Shown one piece after another: positions 48,410-56,474 of a stretch of 64,000 bases of DNA; the stretch's first letter is position 1, and each line of letters opens with the position of its first letter. Origin of the DNA: Roseateles depolymerans (GTDB lineage Bacteria; Pseudomonadota; Gammaproteobacteria; Burkholderiales; Burkholderiaceae_C); NCBI GenBank assembly GCA_003241055.1, contig QFOD01000028.1, positions 4,385-68,384 of the forward strand. Direction: 5' to 3'. The notes beneath the pieces are model-generated. The model was given only the letters and a program-made list of their open reading frames with translations, did no database searches and had not been told where the DNA came from. A program made the position numbers and the translations under genes.

Positions 48410-50059
48410 ATGAGTGCAGTGCTCCCCCCCCACGGCGCAGTGGGTGGTCACGGCGGCCATGCCGGCGGCCATGACGATCACCACGACCACCACGCACCCC
48501 ACGGCTGGCGCCGCTGGGTGTTCGCCACCAACCACAAGGACATCGGCACGCTTTACCTGCTGTTCGCGTTCACGATGCTGATGATCGGCGGCGTGCTCGC
48601 GCTGTGCATACGCGCCGAACTCTTCCAGCCTGGCCTTCAGTTCTTCAACCCCGAGCTGTTCAACCAGTTCACCACCATGCACGGCCTGATCATGGTGTTC
48701 GGGGCCATCATGCCGGCCTTCGTCGGCTTCGCGAACTGGATGATTCCGCTGCAGATCGGCGCCAGTGACATGGCCTTCGCGCGGATGAACAACTTCAGCT
48801 TCTGGCTGATGATCCCGGCGGCCATCATGCTGGTGGCGAGCTTCTTCATGCCGGGCGGTGCGCCCGCCGCGGGCTGGACGCTCTACGCGCCGCTGACGCT
48901 GCAGATGGGGCCGTCCATGGATGCCGGCATCTTCGCGATGCACATCCTGGGTGCGAGCTCCATCATGGGCTCGATCAATATCATCGTCACCATCCTCAAC
49001 ATGCGCGCCCCGGGCATGACGCTGATGAAGATGCCGATGTTCGCCTGGACCTGGCTGATCACGGCCTATCTGCTGATTGCGGTGATGCCGGTGCTGGCCG
49101 GCGCGATCACGATGACGCTGACCGACCGCCACTTCGGCACCAGCTTCTTCAACCCGGCCGGCGGCGGCGACCCGGTGATGTACCAGCACATCTTCTGGTT
49201 CTTCGGTCACCCCGAGGTCTACATCATGATCCTGCCGGCCTTCGGCATCATCAGCCAGATCGTGCCGGCCTTTGCCCGCAAGCGCCTGTTCGGCTACGCG
49301 TCCATGGTGTACGCGACGGCCTCCATCGCCATCCTGTCCTTCATCGTCTGGGCCCACCACATGTTCGCCACCGGCATGCCGGTGACGGGTCAGCTGTTCT
49401 TCATGTACGCGACCATGCTGATCGCAGTGCCCACGGGCGTGAAGATCTTCAACTGGCTGGCCACGATGTGGCGCGGCTCGATGACCTTCGAGACCCCGAT
49501 GCTGTGGGCCGTGGGCTTCATCTTCGTGTTCACGATGGGCGGCTTCACCGGCCTGATCTGCGCGATGGCGCCCATCGACATCCAGATCCAGGACACCTAC
49601 TACGTCGTGGCCCACTTCCACTACGTGCTGGTGGCGGGTTCGCTCTATGCGCTGTTCGCCGGGGTCTACTACTGGGGGCCGAAGTGGAGCGGCGTCATGT
49701 ATTCCGAGACGCGCGGCAAGATCCATTTCTGGGGCTCGCTGATCTTCTTCAACGTCACCTTCTTCCCGATGCACTTCCTGGGGCTGGCCGGCATGCCGCG
49801 TCGCTATGCCGACTACCCCATGCAGTTCGCCGACTTCAACATGGTGGCCTCCATCGGTGCCTTCGGCTTCGGGCTGATGCAGGTGTACTTCTTCCTGGCC
49901 GTTGCGCTGCCGATGATGCGCGGCAAGGGTGCCAAGGCGCCGCAGAAGCCGTGGGAAGCCGCCGAGGGTCTGGAGTGGGAAGTGCCGTCACCGGCGCCCT
50001 TCCATACCTTCGAGGAACCGCCCAAGCTGGACGAGACGGCCACCCGCATCGTCGGCTGA
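48410..50059 (+). CDS. ctaD: Cytochrome c oxidase subunit I (aa3 type)
   Basis: The catalytic 549-aa subunit with twelve membrane helices, haem a, haem a3 and CuB. Visible ligand blocks are TTMHGLIMVFG (low-spin haem), FWFFGHPEVYIMILPAFG with the CuB histidine and crosslinked tyrosine, WAHHMFATG and VVAHFHYVLVAGS with haem histidines. The proton-channel glutamate lies in the HPEVY motif. It reduces O2 to water while pumping protons. The N-terminus is histidine-rich (GGHDDHHDHHAPH), and ctaC precedes it by 27 bases. Confidence 0.98.
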   Translation: MSAVLPPHGAVGGHGGHAGGHDDHHDHHAPHGWRRWVFATNHKDIGTLYLLFAFTMLMIGGVLALCIRAELFQPGLQFFNPELFNQFTTMHGLIMVFGAIMPAFVGFANWMIPLQIGASDMAFARMNNFSFWLMIPAAIMLVASFFMPGGAPAAGWTLYAPLTLQMGPSMDAGIFAMHILGASSIMGSINIIVTILNMRAPGMTLMKMPMFAWTWLITAYLLIAVMPVLAGAITMTLTDRHFGTSFFNPAGGGDPVMYQHIFWFFGHPEVYIMILPAFGIISQIVPAFARKRLFGYASMVYATASIAILSFIVWAHHMFATGMPVTGQLFFMYATMLIAVPTGVKIFNWLATMWRGSMTFETPMLWAVGFIFVFTMGGFTGLICAMAPIDIQIQDTYYVVAHFHYVLVAGSLYALFAGVYYWGPKWSGVMYSETRGKIHFWGSLIFFNVTFFPMHFLGLAGMPRRYADYPMQFADFNMVASIGAFGFGLMQVYFFLAVALPMMRGKGAKAPQKPWEAAEGLEWEVPSPAPFHTFEEPPKLDETATRIVG

Positions 50060-50070
50060 GGAGCCCGCTG

Positions 50071-50178
50071 ATGACGCCCGAGCAACGCAAGGCCAATCGC
50101 CGGCTCGCGCTGACCCTGTTCACGGTGGCCGTGGCTTTTGGCGCCGGCTTCGTGGCCAAGATCGTGCTGCTGCACTGA
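50071..50178 (+). CDS. Small membrane protein of the oxidase locus (cytochrome oxidase small assembly protein type)
   Basis: A 35-aa protein of sequence pattern basic N-terminus (MTPEQRKANRRLAL) followed by one hydrophobic helix to the end. Such tiny ORFs sit between ctaD and ctaG in many betaproteobacterial oxidase loci and are called small assembly proteins; a role in oxidase biogenesis is inferred from position only. GAGGAG lies 8 bases before the ATG, and ctaG follows 6 bases after its stop codon. Confidence 0.8.
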   Translation: MTPEQRKANRRLALTLFTVAVAFGAGFVAKIVLLH

Positions 50179-50184
50179 GCCCCC

Positions 50185-50799
50185 ATGGACCTGCGCGTCT
50201 TTGCCGCCGCCCTGCACCGGGACAACCGGCAGCTGTTGCTGAAGCTGGCGGTCGTGGTGGCGCTGATGTTCGGCTTCGGCTATGCGATGGTGCCGCTGTA
50301 CCGTGCCATCTGCACGGCGCTTGGCATCAACGTGCTGTCGCTGGCCGAGCGTCAGACGGCGCTGGCCGAGAAGGGCGTTGCCAACGGCAACGGGCAGATC
50401 GACTACAGCCGTGAGGTCACGGTGGAGTTCGACACCAATGCCCGTGGTCCCTGGGACTTCAAGCCTGCCGTGCGCCACCTCACCGTCCACCCGGGCGAGC
50501 TGACGCAGGTGATGTACGAGTTCCGCAACGTTCAGGACCGCACGATGTCGGCGCAGGCCATCCCGAGCTATGCCCCGATGCAGGCGAGCGCGCATTTCAA
50601 CAAGCTGGAGTGCTTCTGCTTCAGCGAGTACACGCTCAAGCCCGGCGAGAGCCGGCAGTGGCCGGTGGTCTTCGTCATCGACCCGCGCCTGCCGCGCGAC
50701 GTGAAGACGGTGACGCTGTCCTATACCTTCTTCGAGGTGCCGGGCAAGGGTGGCGTGCAGCTGAGTCAGGCGCTCGTGACGGGCGGCGTCAAGCGATGA
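50185..50799 (+). CDS. ctaG: Cytochrome c oxidase copper chaperone (Cox11/CtaG)
   Basis: A 204-aa protein with one N-terminal membrane helix and a periplasmic immunoglobulin-like domain that delivers copper to the CuB site of subunit I. The copper motif CFCFSEYTLKPGES is intact (Cys143, Cys145), and PLYRAICTALGINV is the family start. Its stop overlaps the DUF2970 start by 4 bases. Confidence 0.96.
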   Translation: MDLRVFAAALHRDNRQLLLKLAVVVALMFGFGYAMVPLYRAICTALGINVLSLAERQTALAEKGVANGNGQIDYSREVTVEFDTNARGPWDFKPAVRHLTVHPGELTQVMYEFRNVQDRTMSAQAIPSYAPMQASAHFNKLECFCFSEYTLKPGESRQWPVVFVIDPRLPRDVKTVTLSYTFFEVPGKGGVQLSQALVTGGVKR

Positions 50800-51038
50800 A
50801 TGAGCCTGTCGACGACCTGAAGGAGGCGGTGCGCCGCAAGGCGTCCTTCCTGCAGACCCTGTCGGCGGTGAGCTGGAGTTTTTTCGGCGTGCGGCGCGGC
50901 CGCGATCACGAACGGGACATGGCCAAGCTCAATCCCGTGCATGTGCTGATCGTGGGCGTGCTGGCCGCCGCGGTGTTTGTCGGAATCCTGGTGCTGCTGG
51001 TGCAATGGGTCGTCAGCAGCGGCGTCGCCGGGCCCTGA
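50796..51038 (+). CDS. DUF2970 membrane protein
   Basis: An 80-aa protein with a helical N-terminal half (RRKASFLQTLSAVSWSFFGVRRG) and one C-terminal membrane helix (VLIVGVLAAAVFVGILVLLVQW, split by position). DUF2970 proteins are nearly confined to oxidase loci of beta- and gammaproteobacteria. The function is unknown. It is translationally coupled to ctaG and 35 bases before ctaE. Confidence 0.88.
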   Translation: MNEPVDDLKEAVRRKASFLQTLSAVSWSFFGVRRGRDHERDMAKLNPVHVLIVGVLAAAVFVGILVLLVQWVVSSGVAGP

Positions 51039-51073
51039 GGCCGGCACGAACAATCTAGAACGAGGAGATGAGC

Positions 51074-51958
51074 ATGTCGGCAACGACCACCGCGGGCAAA
51101 GCCCCGTACTACTTCGTCCCGGCGCCGTCCCGGCACCCGGTGATGGCCGCGATCGGCCTGTTCTTCGTGATCCTGGGCGCCGGCCAGTGGGTCAACGGGC
51201 ACGGCTGGGGCGCGTACTCGCTGCTGTTCGGGCTGCTGTGGTGGGCCTTCGTGCTGCAGGCCTGGTTCCGCGATGCGATCCGCGAGAGCGAGGGCGGACT
51301 CTACAGCGACCGCATCGACATCTCGTTCCGCTGGAGCATGGGCTGGTTCATCTTCTCGGAGGTGATGTTCTTCGCGGCCTTCTTCGGCGCGCTGTACTGG
51401 GCACGTGTGCATTCGGTGCCGACGCTGGGCAACTTCGAGAACTCGCTGCTGTGGCCCGACTTCAAGGCGCTGTGGCCGTCTTCGGCTGCCGGGGCTACGG
51501 CGGCGCCCGGCGGGACCGTCGAGCCCTTCAGCACCATGGGCCCCTGGCCGATTCCGACCATCAACACCGCGCTGCTGCTGACCTCGGGCGTCACGCTGAC
51601 CATCGCCCACCATGCATTGATCGCCGGCAACCGCGGCAAGACCATCGCGTGGATGTGGATCACGGTGCTGCTGGGCGCCACCTTCCTCGGCTTCCAGGCC
51701 TACGAATATCACCACGCCTATGCCGAGCTCAATCTCAAGCTCAGCTCGGGCATCTATGGGTCCACCTTCTTCATGCTGACCGGCTTCCACGGTTTCCACG
51801 TCTGCGTGGGCGCGCTGATGCTGCTGTTCATCACGCTGCGGCTGATGAAGGGCCACTTCACGCCCGAGCGGCATTTCGGCTTCGAGGGCGCGGCCTGGTA
51901 TTGGCACTTCGTCGACGTCGTGTGGCTGGGCCTGTACGTCGTGGTCTACTGGATGTAG
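51074..51958 (+). CDS. ctaE: Cytochrome c oxidase subunit III
   Basis: A 294-aa subunit with seven membrane helices; it stabilises the oxidase and feeds protons to subunit I. The typical blocks are YYFVPAPSRHPVMAAIGLF, RWSMGWFIFSEVMFFAAFF, FQAYEYHHAY and FHGFHVCVGALMLL, ending in the canonical HFVDVVWLGLYVVVYW. The ATG at 51074 is preferred over 51068 because the GAGGAG ribosome binding site lies immediately before 51068. Confidence 0.97.
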   Translation: MSATTTAGKAPYYFVPAPSRHPVMAAIGLFFVILGAGQWVNGHGWGAYSLLFGLLWWAFVLQAWFRDAIRESEGGLYSDRIDISFRWSMGWFIFSEVMFFAAFFGALYWARVHSVPTLGNFENSLLWPDFKALWPSSAAGATAAPGGTVEPFSTMGPWPIPTINTALLLTSGVTLTIAHHALIAGNRGKTIAWMWITVLLGATFLGFQAYEYHHAYAELNLKLSSGIYGSTFFMLTGFHGFHVCVGALMLLFITLRLMKGHFTPERHFGFEGAAWYWHFVDVVWLGLYVVVYWM

Positions 51959-51996
51959 GACGCGGGCCGGCCAGCGCCGCCCGGCTCACCATCCCG

Positions 51997-52022
51997 GCGC
52001 CGCGTCCGTGCGGCGCTTTTTT
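51997..52022 (+). terminator. Rho-independent terminator after ctaE
   Basis: A perfect 7-bp stem (GCGCCGC / GCGGCGC) with a six-base loop, followed by six T residues. It ends at the converging DUF2909 gene. Confidence 0.88.
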
Positions 52023-52239
52023 ATCGCTGCAACGGCAGGCCGGTCGGCTGGATCCAGCCCATCGCCCAGCACAGCAGGATCACCAGGAACAGTGCGACCG
52101 ACAGCCCCACCCGCAGCGCCAGTGCCCGGGCCATCTGCGGGCCGCGCTTGTCACGACGACCGTTGCGCAGCATGAAGAAGCCCGCCGCGCCAAGCGCGCC
52201 GAGGATGGCGATGAAGGCGAACAGGATCAGGAGCTTCAT
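52021..52239 (-). CDS. DUF2909 (twin-helix) membrane protein
   Basis: A 72-aa protein with two membrane helices separated by a basic loop (RNGRRDKRGPQMARALALR). DUF2909 genes occur beside cytochrome oxidase genes in betaproteobacteria, but the role is not known. It is the only minus-strand gene inside the oxidase locus, convergent with ctaE and divergent from surf1 across 30 bases. Confidence 0.85.
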   Translation of the reverse strand: MKLLILFAFIAILGALGAAGFFMLRNGRRDKRGPQMARALALRVGLSVALFLVILLCWAMGWIQPTGLPLQR

Positions 52240-52269
52240 GGCGGTCGATTATGAATCTCGGAGGCTCGC

Positions 52270-52971
52270 ATGAGCCGCCGTGCGTGGATCTGGCTCCTGC
52301 TTGCGCTGCTCTCTGCGGCGCTGACGGCGCGTCTTGGCTGGTGGCAGTTGGACCGCGCGGCTCAGAAGCGGGGCCTGCAGGCGGCCCAACTCGCCGAGGA
52401 AGCCCGACCGCCCTTGGGCACCACGGAGCTGCTGCGCAGCCCAGCCCTGCACCGGCGCGTCGAGCTGCAGGGGCGTTGGATGGCCGAGCGCAGCATCTGG
52501 CTGGAAAACCGCCCGATGGACGGTCGCGTCGGCTTCTACGTGCTGACGCCACTGCTGCTGTCCGGGAGCGACCGGGCGGTGCTGGTACAGCGGGGCTGGG
52601 TGCCGCGCGACGCAGCCGATCGCACGCGCCGGCCGCCGCTGCCCGATGCCTCGGGGCCGGTGGTGGTGACGGGCCGTCTGGCCGCCACGCCGTCGCGGGT
52701 TTACGAACTCGGCCAGGGGCAGGGCGGGGTGATCCGGCAAAATCTCGATCCTGCTGAGTACGCGGTCGAGGCGGGCATCAATCTCCTGCCCTGGGTCGTC
52801 GTGCAGACCGGCGATGCGGGCGACGGCCTGCTGCGCCATTGGCCGGCCGCCGATCTGGGCCTGCAAACGCACTACGGCTACGCCTTTCAATGGTTTGCGC
52901 TGACCGCGCTCATTCTGGGTCTCTATGTCTGGTTTCAACTCGTCCGCCCCCGGCTCCGCCAGCGTGCCTGA
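52270..52971 (+). CDS. SURF1-family oxidase assembly protein
   Basis: A 233-aa protein with terminal membrane helices at each end and the SURF1 periplasmic domain between (LGWWQLDRAAQK, WLENRPMDGRVGFYVLTPLLL, LVQRGWVPRD, HYGYAFQWFALTALI). SURF1 helps insert haem a into subunit I. A strong ribosome binding site (GGAGG) precedes the ATG. Confidence 0.94.
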   Translation: MSRRAWIWLLLALLSAALTARLGWWQLDRAAQKRGLQAAQLAEEARPPLGTTELLRSPALHRRVELQGRWMAERSIWLENRPMDGRVGFYVLTPLLLSGSDRAVLVQRGWVPRDAADRTRRPPLPDASGPVVVTGRLAATPSRVYELGQGQGGVIRQNLDPAEYAVEAGINLLPWVVVQTGDAGDGLLRHWPAADLGLQTHYGYAFQWFALTALILGLYVWFQLVRPRLRQRA

Positions 52972-53635
52972 ACCGCTGAGCCTGGCCGTGCACAGCCTGC
53001 CGGATCCGCGCGAGCTCAACCGCCAGAAGCAGGGGCGCTGGCGCATGCTGGCGGTGCTGGCCGTGTGCGCTGCACCGGTGGTGGCCTCGTATTTCACTTT
53101 CTACGTGGTTCGGCCCCAGGGCTCGGCCTACGGCGAGCTGATCACGCCACCCGTCGCGCTGCCCGCCGACCTGCCGCTCACGGACCTCCAGGGCCACCGG
53201 GTGGAGTCGGCATCGCTGCAGGGCCAGTGGCTGCTGACGCTGGTGCAGCCGGCGGAATGCCCGTCGGCCTGCGAGCGGGCGCTCTATGTGCAGCGCCAGC
53301 TGCGCGAGATGCTGGGCAAGGAGCGCGAGCGGGTCGACAAGCTCTGGCTCATTCCCCAGCCCGTAGGCCAGGCGCCCGTGGCTTTGCGGCCCCAACTGCT
53401 GGAGGCCGTGAGCCAGCCGGGCGTGGAGGTCCGGGTGTTGCGTGTGCCGGCCGAGAACCTGCAGGCCTGGCTCCGCCCGGCGTCGGGCCATGGGCTGGCG
53501 GAGCATTTCTATGTCGTCGACCCGATGGGCCGCTGGATGCTCCGTGCGCCGGCCAATCCTGAGCCGCGCCGCTTCAAGGGCGACCTCGACAAGCTGCTGC
53601 GCGCCAGCGCCGGCTGGGACCAGGCGGGCCGATGA
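52925..53635 (+). CDS. SCO-like membrane-anchored thioredoxin-fold protein
   Basis: A 236-aa protein with one N-terminal membrane helix (WRMLAVLAVCAAPVVASYFTF) and a thioredoxin-like domain. The motif QPAECPSACERALY contains Cys112 and Cys116 spaced CxxxC as in SCO1 copper chaperones, with LTDLQGHRVESASLQGQW before it, so it is probably a divergent second SCO. A typical SCO is encoded 2 kb downstream. The ATG at 52925 makes a 47-base overlap with surf1; a GTG at 52964 would reduce it to 8 bases. Confidence 0.8.
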   Translation: MSGFNSSAPGSASVPEPLSLAVHSLPDPRELNRQKQGRWRMLAVLAVCAAPVVASYFTFYVVRPQGSAYGELITPPVALPADLPLTDLQGHRVESASLQGQWLLTLVQPAECPSACERALYVQRQLREMLGKERERVDKLWLIPQPVGQAPVALRPQLLEAVSQPGVEVRVLRVPAENLQAWLRPASGHGLAEHFYVVDPMGRWMLRAPANPEPRRFKGDLDKLLRASAGWDQAGR

Positions 53636-54741
53636 GCGAAGCCCTGCTCAACAGCCTGCAGCCGCTGGCCCAGGTGGCCGCGCTGGGCGGTGCGGTGGCT
53701 GCCGCGCCGCTGCTGTGGTGGCGTCAGCGCTCACGAGCCGCGTCGCCGGCCGGGCGGCTGGGCGCGCTGACGCTTCTGACCTTGTTTCTCACCTTCGATC
53801 TCATCCTGTTCGGCGCCTTCACCCGGCTGACCGATTCCGGCCTGGGCTGCCCGGACTGGCCGGGCTGCTACAGCGCCGCGAGCCCGGTCGGGGCGCATGC
53901 CGAGATCCAGGCGGCACAGGTGGCCATGCCCACTGGGCCGGTCACGCACGGCAAGGCCTGGATCGAGATGATCCATCGTTACCTTGCCAGCGCGGTGGGC
54001 TTGCTGATCCTGGTGCTGTGCGTGCTCAGCTGGCGGCTGGCGCGTCATCCACGCGCTGCGGGGCAGCCTGTGCCTTCGCCCTGGTGGCCAACCCTGACCT
54101 TCGCCTGGGTCTGCGTGCAGGGGGCATTCGGGGCCCTCACGGTCACGATGAAGCTGTTCCCGGCCATCGTCACGCTGCACCTGCTGTTCGGCCTGGGCCT
54201 GCTGATGCTGCTGGCCTGGCAGCGCGAGGCCTATGTGCCCAGACCGCTGATGGCCCCGCCGGCCCTGAGGCGAGCAGTTGCCGCGGTGCTGGCACTCGTG
54301 CTGCTGCAGGTGGCGCTGGGCGGCTGGGTCAGCACCAACTATGCGGTGCTGGCCTGCGATGAATTCCCCACCTGCCACGGCGGTGACTGGTGGCCGGCCC
54401 CCGATTTCGCGCAGGGCTTCGAGCTTTGGCGCGAACTCGGCCGCACCGGTGCCGGCCATTGGCTGAGCTTCCCGGCGCTGGCCGCCATCCACCTGGCCCA
54501 CCGCGTCGGTGCGCTGGCCGTGTTGCTGGCCGTGAGTCTGCTGGCCTGGCGGCTGCGTCGCCAGGCGCCGGGTTGGGTCCGCGCGCTGCTGGCTGCGTTG
54601 GCCTGGCAGCTGCTGACGGGCCTCTCCAACGTCGTGCTCGACTGGCCCTTGCTGGCCGCTCTGGGCCACACTGGCGGGGCGGCGCTGCTGCTGGCCCTGC
54701 TCACCATCCTGCTGGCGCGCCTGCGCCGGCCGTCCCTGTAG
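53632..54741 (+). CDS. ctaA: Haem A synthase (COX15/CtaA family)
   Basis: A 369-aa membrane enzyme with about eight helices that oxidises the C8 methyl of haem O to form haem A. Conserved histidine-bearing blocks are KAWIEMIHRYLASAVG, TLHLLFGLGLLMLLAW and IHLAHRVGALAVL, with GCPDWPGCY early, typical of the proteobacterial type. It overlaps the preceding gene by 4 bases and precedes ctaB by 5 bases. Confidence 0.95.
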   Translation: MSEALLNSLQPLAQVAALGGAVAAAPLLWWRQRSRAASPAGRLGALTLLTLFLTFDLILFGAFTRLTDSGLGCPDWPGCYSAASPVGAHAEIQAAQVAMPTGPVTHGKAWIEMIHRYLASAVGLLILVLCVLSWRLARHPRAAGQPVPSPWWPTLTFAWVCVQGAFGALTVTMKLFPAIVTLHLLFGLGLLMLLAWQREAYVPRPLMAPPALRRAVAAVLALVLLQVALGGWVSTNYAVLACDEFPTCHGGDWWPAPDFAQGFELWRELGRTGAGHWLSFPALAAIHLAHRVGALAVLLAVSLLAWRLRRQAPGWVRALLAALAWQLLTGLSNVVLDWPLLAALGHTGGAALLLALLTILLARLRRPSL

Positions 54742-54746
54742 TTCCG

Positions 54747-55649
54747 ATGTCGTCTTCTCCCTCCCTGGCCCTGCCCGCGCGCAACCCGCGCTGGCGGCAG
54801 TTCTATCAGCTCACCAAGCCGCGCGTGGTGCAGCTCATCGTGTTCTGCGCGCTGATCGGCATGGCGCTGGCCGTGCCTGGCCTGCCGGACGCTTCCCAGG
54901 CCTGGACCATGGTGGCCGCCGTGGCGGGGATCTGGCTGGTCGCCGGGGCAGCGGCGGCATTCAACTGCCTGGTCGAGGACCATATCGATGCCCGCATGAA
55001 GCGCACGGCCTGGCGGGCCACGGCCAAGGGCGAGCTCAGCCGGGGTCAGGCCTTGCTGTTCTCGGCACTGCTGTGCGGCGCCGGCATGGCATTGTTGGGG
55101 ATCTTCGTGAACCCGCTGACCATGTGGCTGACCTTCGCCACCTTCGTCGGCTATGCGGTCATCTACACCGTGGTGCTCAAGCCCACCACACCGCAGAACA
55201 TCGTGATCGGTGGAGCGTCAGGGGCCATGCCGCCGGTGCTCGGTTGGGCGGCATTGCGCGGTGAACTGGGCCCCGAGCCCTGGCTGCTTTGCCTGATCAT
55301 CTTCCTGTGGACGCCACCGCACTTCTGGGCGCTGGCGCTGTATCGCAGCGAAGACTACGCCCGGGCGGGCCTGCCGATGCTGCCGGTCACGCACGGCAAC
55401 GAGTACACGCGGCTGCAGATCCTGCTCTACACCTGGGTGCTGCTGGCCGCCACGCTGCTGCCCTTCCTGTACGGCATGAGCGGCTGGTTCTACCTGGCCG
55501 CGGCGCTGGTGCTGGGCCTGGGCTTTTGCGGCTATGCGATCAGGCTCTGGCGCACCTACTCGGAGGTTCTGGCCCGCAAGACGTTCTGGTTCTCCATCTG
55601 GCATCTGTCGCTGTTGTTTGCGGCGCTTCTGATCGATCACTATCTATGA
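54747..55649 (+). CDS. ctaB: Protoheme IX farnesyltransferase (haem O synthase)
   Basis: A 300-aa UbiA-type membrane prenyltransferase. LTKPRVVQLIVFCALIGM starts the family, the two magnesium-binding aspartate motifs are NCLVEDHIDARMKRT and YRSEDYARAGLPML, and the pyrophosphate region TPPHFWALALYR is intact. It makes haem O, the substrate of ctaA. The stop overlaps the SCO start by 4 bases. Confidence 0.97.
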   Translation: MSSSPSLALPARNPRWRQFYQLTKPRVVQLIVFCALIGMALAVPGLPDASQAWTMVAAVAGIWLVAGAAAAFNCLVEDHIDARMKRTAWRATAKGELSRGQALLFSALLCGAGMALLGIFVNPLTMWLTFATFVGYAVIYTVVLKPTTPQNIVIGGASGAMPPVLGWAALRGELGPEPWLLCLIIFLWTPPHFWALALYRSEDYARAGLPMLPVTHGNEYTRLQILLYTWVLLAATLLPFLYGMSGWFYLAAALVLGLGFCGYAIRLWRTYSEVLARKTFWFSIWHLSLLFAALLIDHYL

Positions 55650-56248
55650 ACTCCCTCCTAATCCGTGGCCTTGCTGCTGCGTTGCTGTCCGTGGCCCTGC
55701 TGGGTTGCCAGAAGGCCGGGCCTGAACATGCCGCCTTCAAGGGCGTGGATCTGACCGGCGCCGACTATGCCAAGAGCCTGAACCTCACCGACCAGAACGG
55801 CCAGCCGCGCAGCCTGGCGGACTTCAAGGGCAAGGTGGTGGTGGTGTTCTTCGGCTATACGCAGTGCCCGGATGTCTGCCCGACCACGCTGGCCGAAGTG
55901 GCCGAGGTCAAGCGCTCGCTGGGCGCCGATGGAGACAAGGTCCAGGGCGTGTTCGTCACGCTGGATCCCGAGCGGGACACGCAGGCCTTGCTCAAGGCCT
56001 ACCTGGAGAGCTTCGACCCCAGCTTCGTGGGTCTGCGCGGCACCGACGCTCAGACGCAGGCGGCGGCCAAGGAGTTCAAGGTCTTCTATGCCAAGGTGCC
56101 CGGCAAGACGCCGGAGACCTACACGCTGGACCACACCGCGGCCAGCTTCGTGTTCGACACCCAGGGCCGGGTGCGGGTGTATTCGCGCTATGGCGCGGGC
56201 GCGCAGCCGCTGGCCGACGACATCAAGCTGCTGCTGGCCGAGAAATAA
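55646..56248 (+). CDS. SCO1/SenC copper chaperone (lipoprotein)
   Basis: A 200-aa lipoprotein with lipobox LLGC (cysteine 21) and a thioredoxin fold. The copper ligands are CPDVC (Cys74, Cys78) and His163 in YTLDHTAASF. It delivers copper to the CuA centre of subunit II. It is the last gene of the oxidase operon, followed by a terminator. Confidence 0.96.
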   Translation: MNSLLIRGLAAALLSVALLGCQKAGPEHAAFKGVDLTGADYAKSLNLTDQNGQPRSLADFKGKVVVVFFGYTQCPDVCPTTLAEVAEVKRSLGADGDKVQGVFVTLDPERDTQALLKAYLESFDPSFVGLRGTDAQTQAAAKEFKVFYAKVPGKTPETYTLDHTAASFVFDTQGRVRVYSRYGAGAQPLADDIKLLLAEK

Positions 56249-56272
56249 GCCCACCCCCTACGGCCTGCGGCC

Positions 56273-56288
56273 GCCCCCTCAAGGGGGC
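56273..56288. repeat. C-rich intergenic hairpin (GCCCCC-TCAA-GGGGGC)
   Basis: A perfect 6-bp stem with a TCAA loop in the 226-base gap after the SCO gene (56249-56474); it belongs to the C-rich hairpins at 28565 and 29608. Confidence 0.5.
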
Positions 56289-56335
56289 ACTGCCGGTGGC
56301 CTGGCGGAGCCGGTTCCACGGCAGTCGCTGGATGG

Positions 56336-56370
56336 ACAAAGCCCCGATGTACCGGGGCTTTGTGTTTTTT
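56336..56370 (+). terminator. Terminator of the oxidase operon
   Basis: An 11-bp perfect stem (ACAAAGCCCCG / CGGGGCTTTGT) with a six-base loop, followed by G and six T residues on the plus strand. Confidence 0.9.
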
Positions 56371-56427
56371 GGGGCGTGCGATTCGGATGGCTTGGCGAGC
56401 CGTGCCCATGTCTGTGTCGCCGAATGA

Positions 56428-56455
56428 ACAAAGCCCCGGCATGCCGGGGCTTTGT
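56428..56455 (-). terminator. Terminator of rpoH (28-bp perfect palindrome)
   Basis: ACAAAGCCCCGGC and GCCGGGGCTTTGT form a 13-bp stem separated by the central AT, so all 28 bases are palindromic. It is 19 bases after the rpoH stop codon and has T-rich flanks on both strands, so it could act in both directions. Its stem repeats the oxidase terminator sequence 81 bases away. Confidence 0.8.
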
Positions 56456-56474
56456 GCTTGCGGAGTGCGGGCTG

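Noticed and set aside
47174..49774. A minus-strand frame of 866 codons opposite ctaC and ctaD
   Set aside because: It runs opposite two strongly conserved oxidase subunits and is His/Asp/Arg biased, as expected for a shadow.
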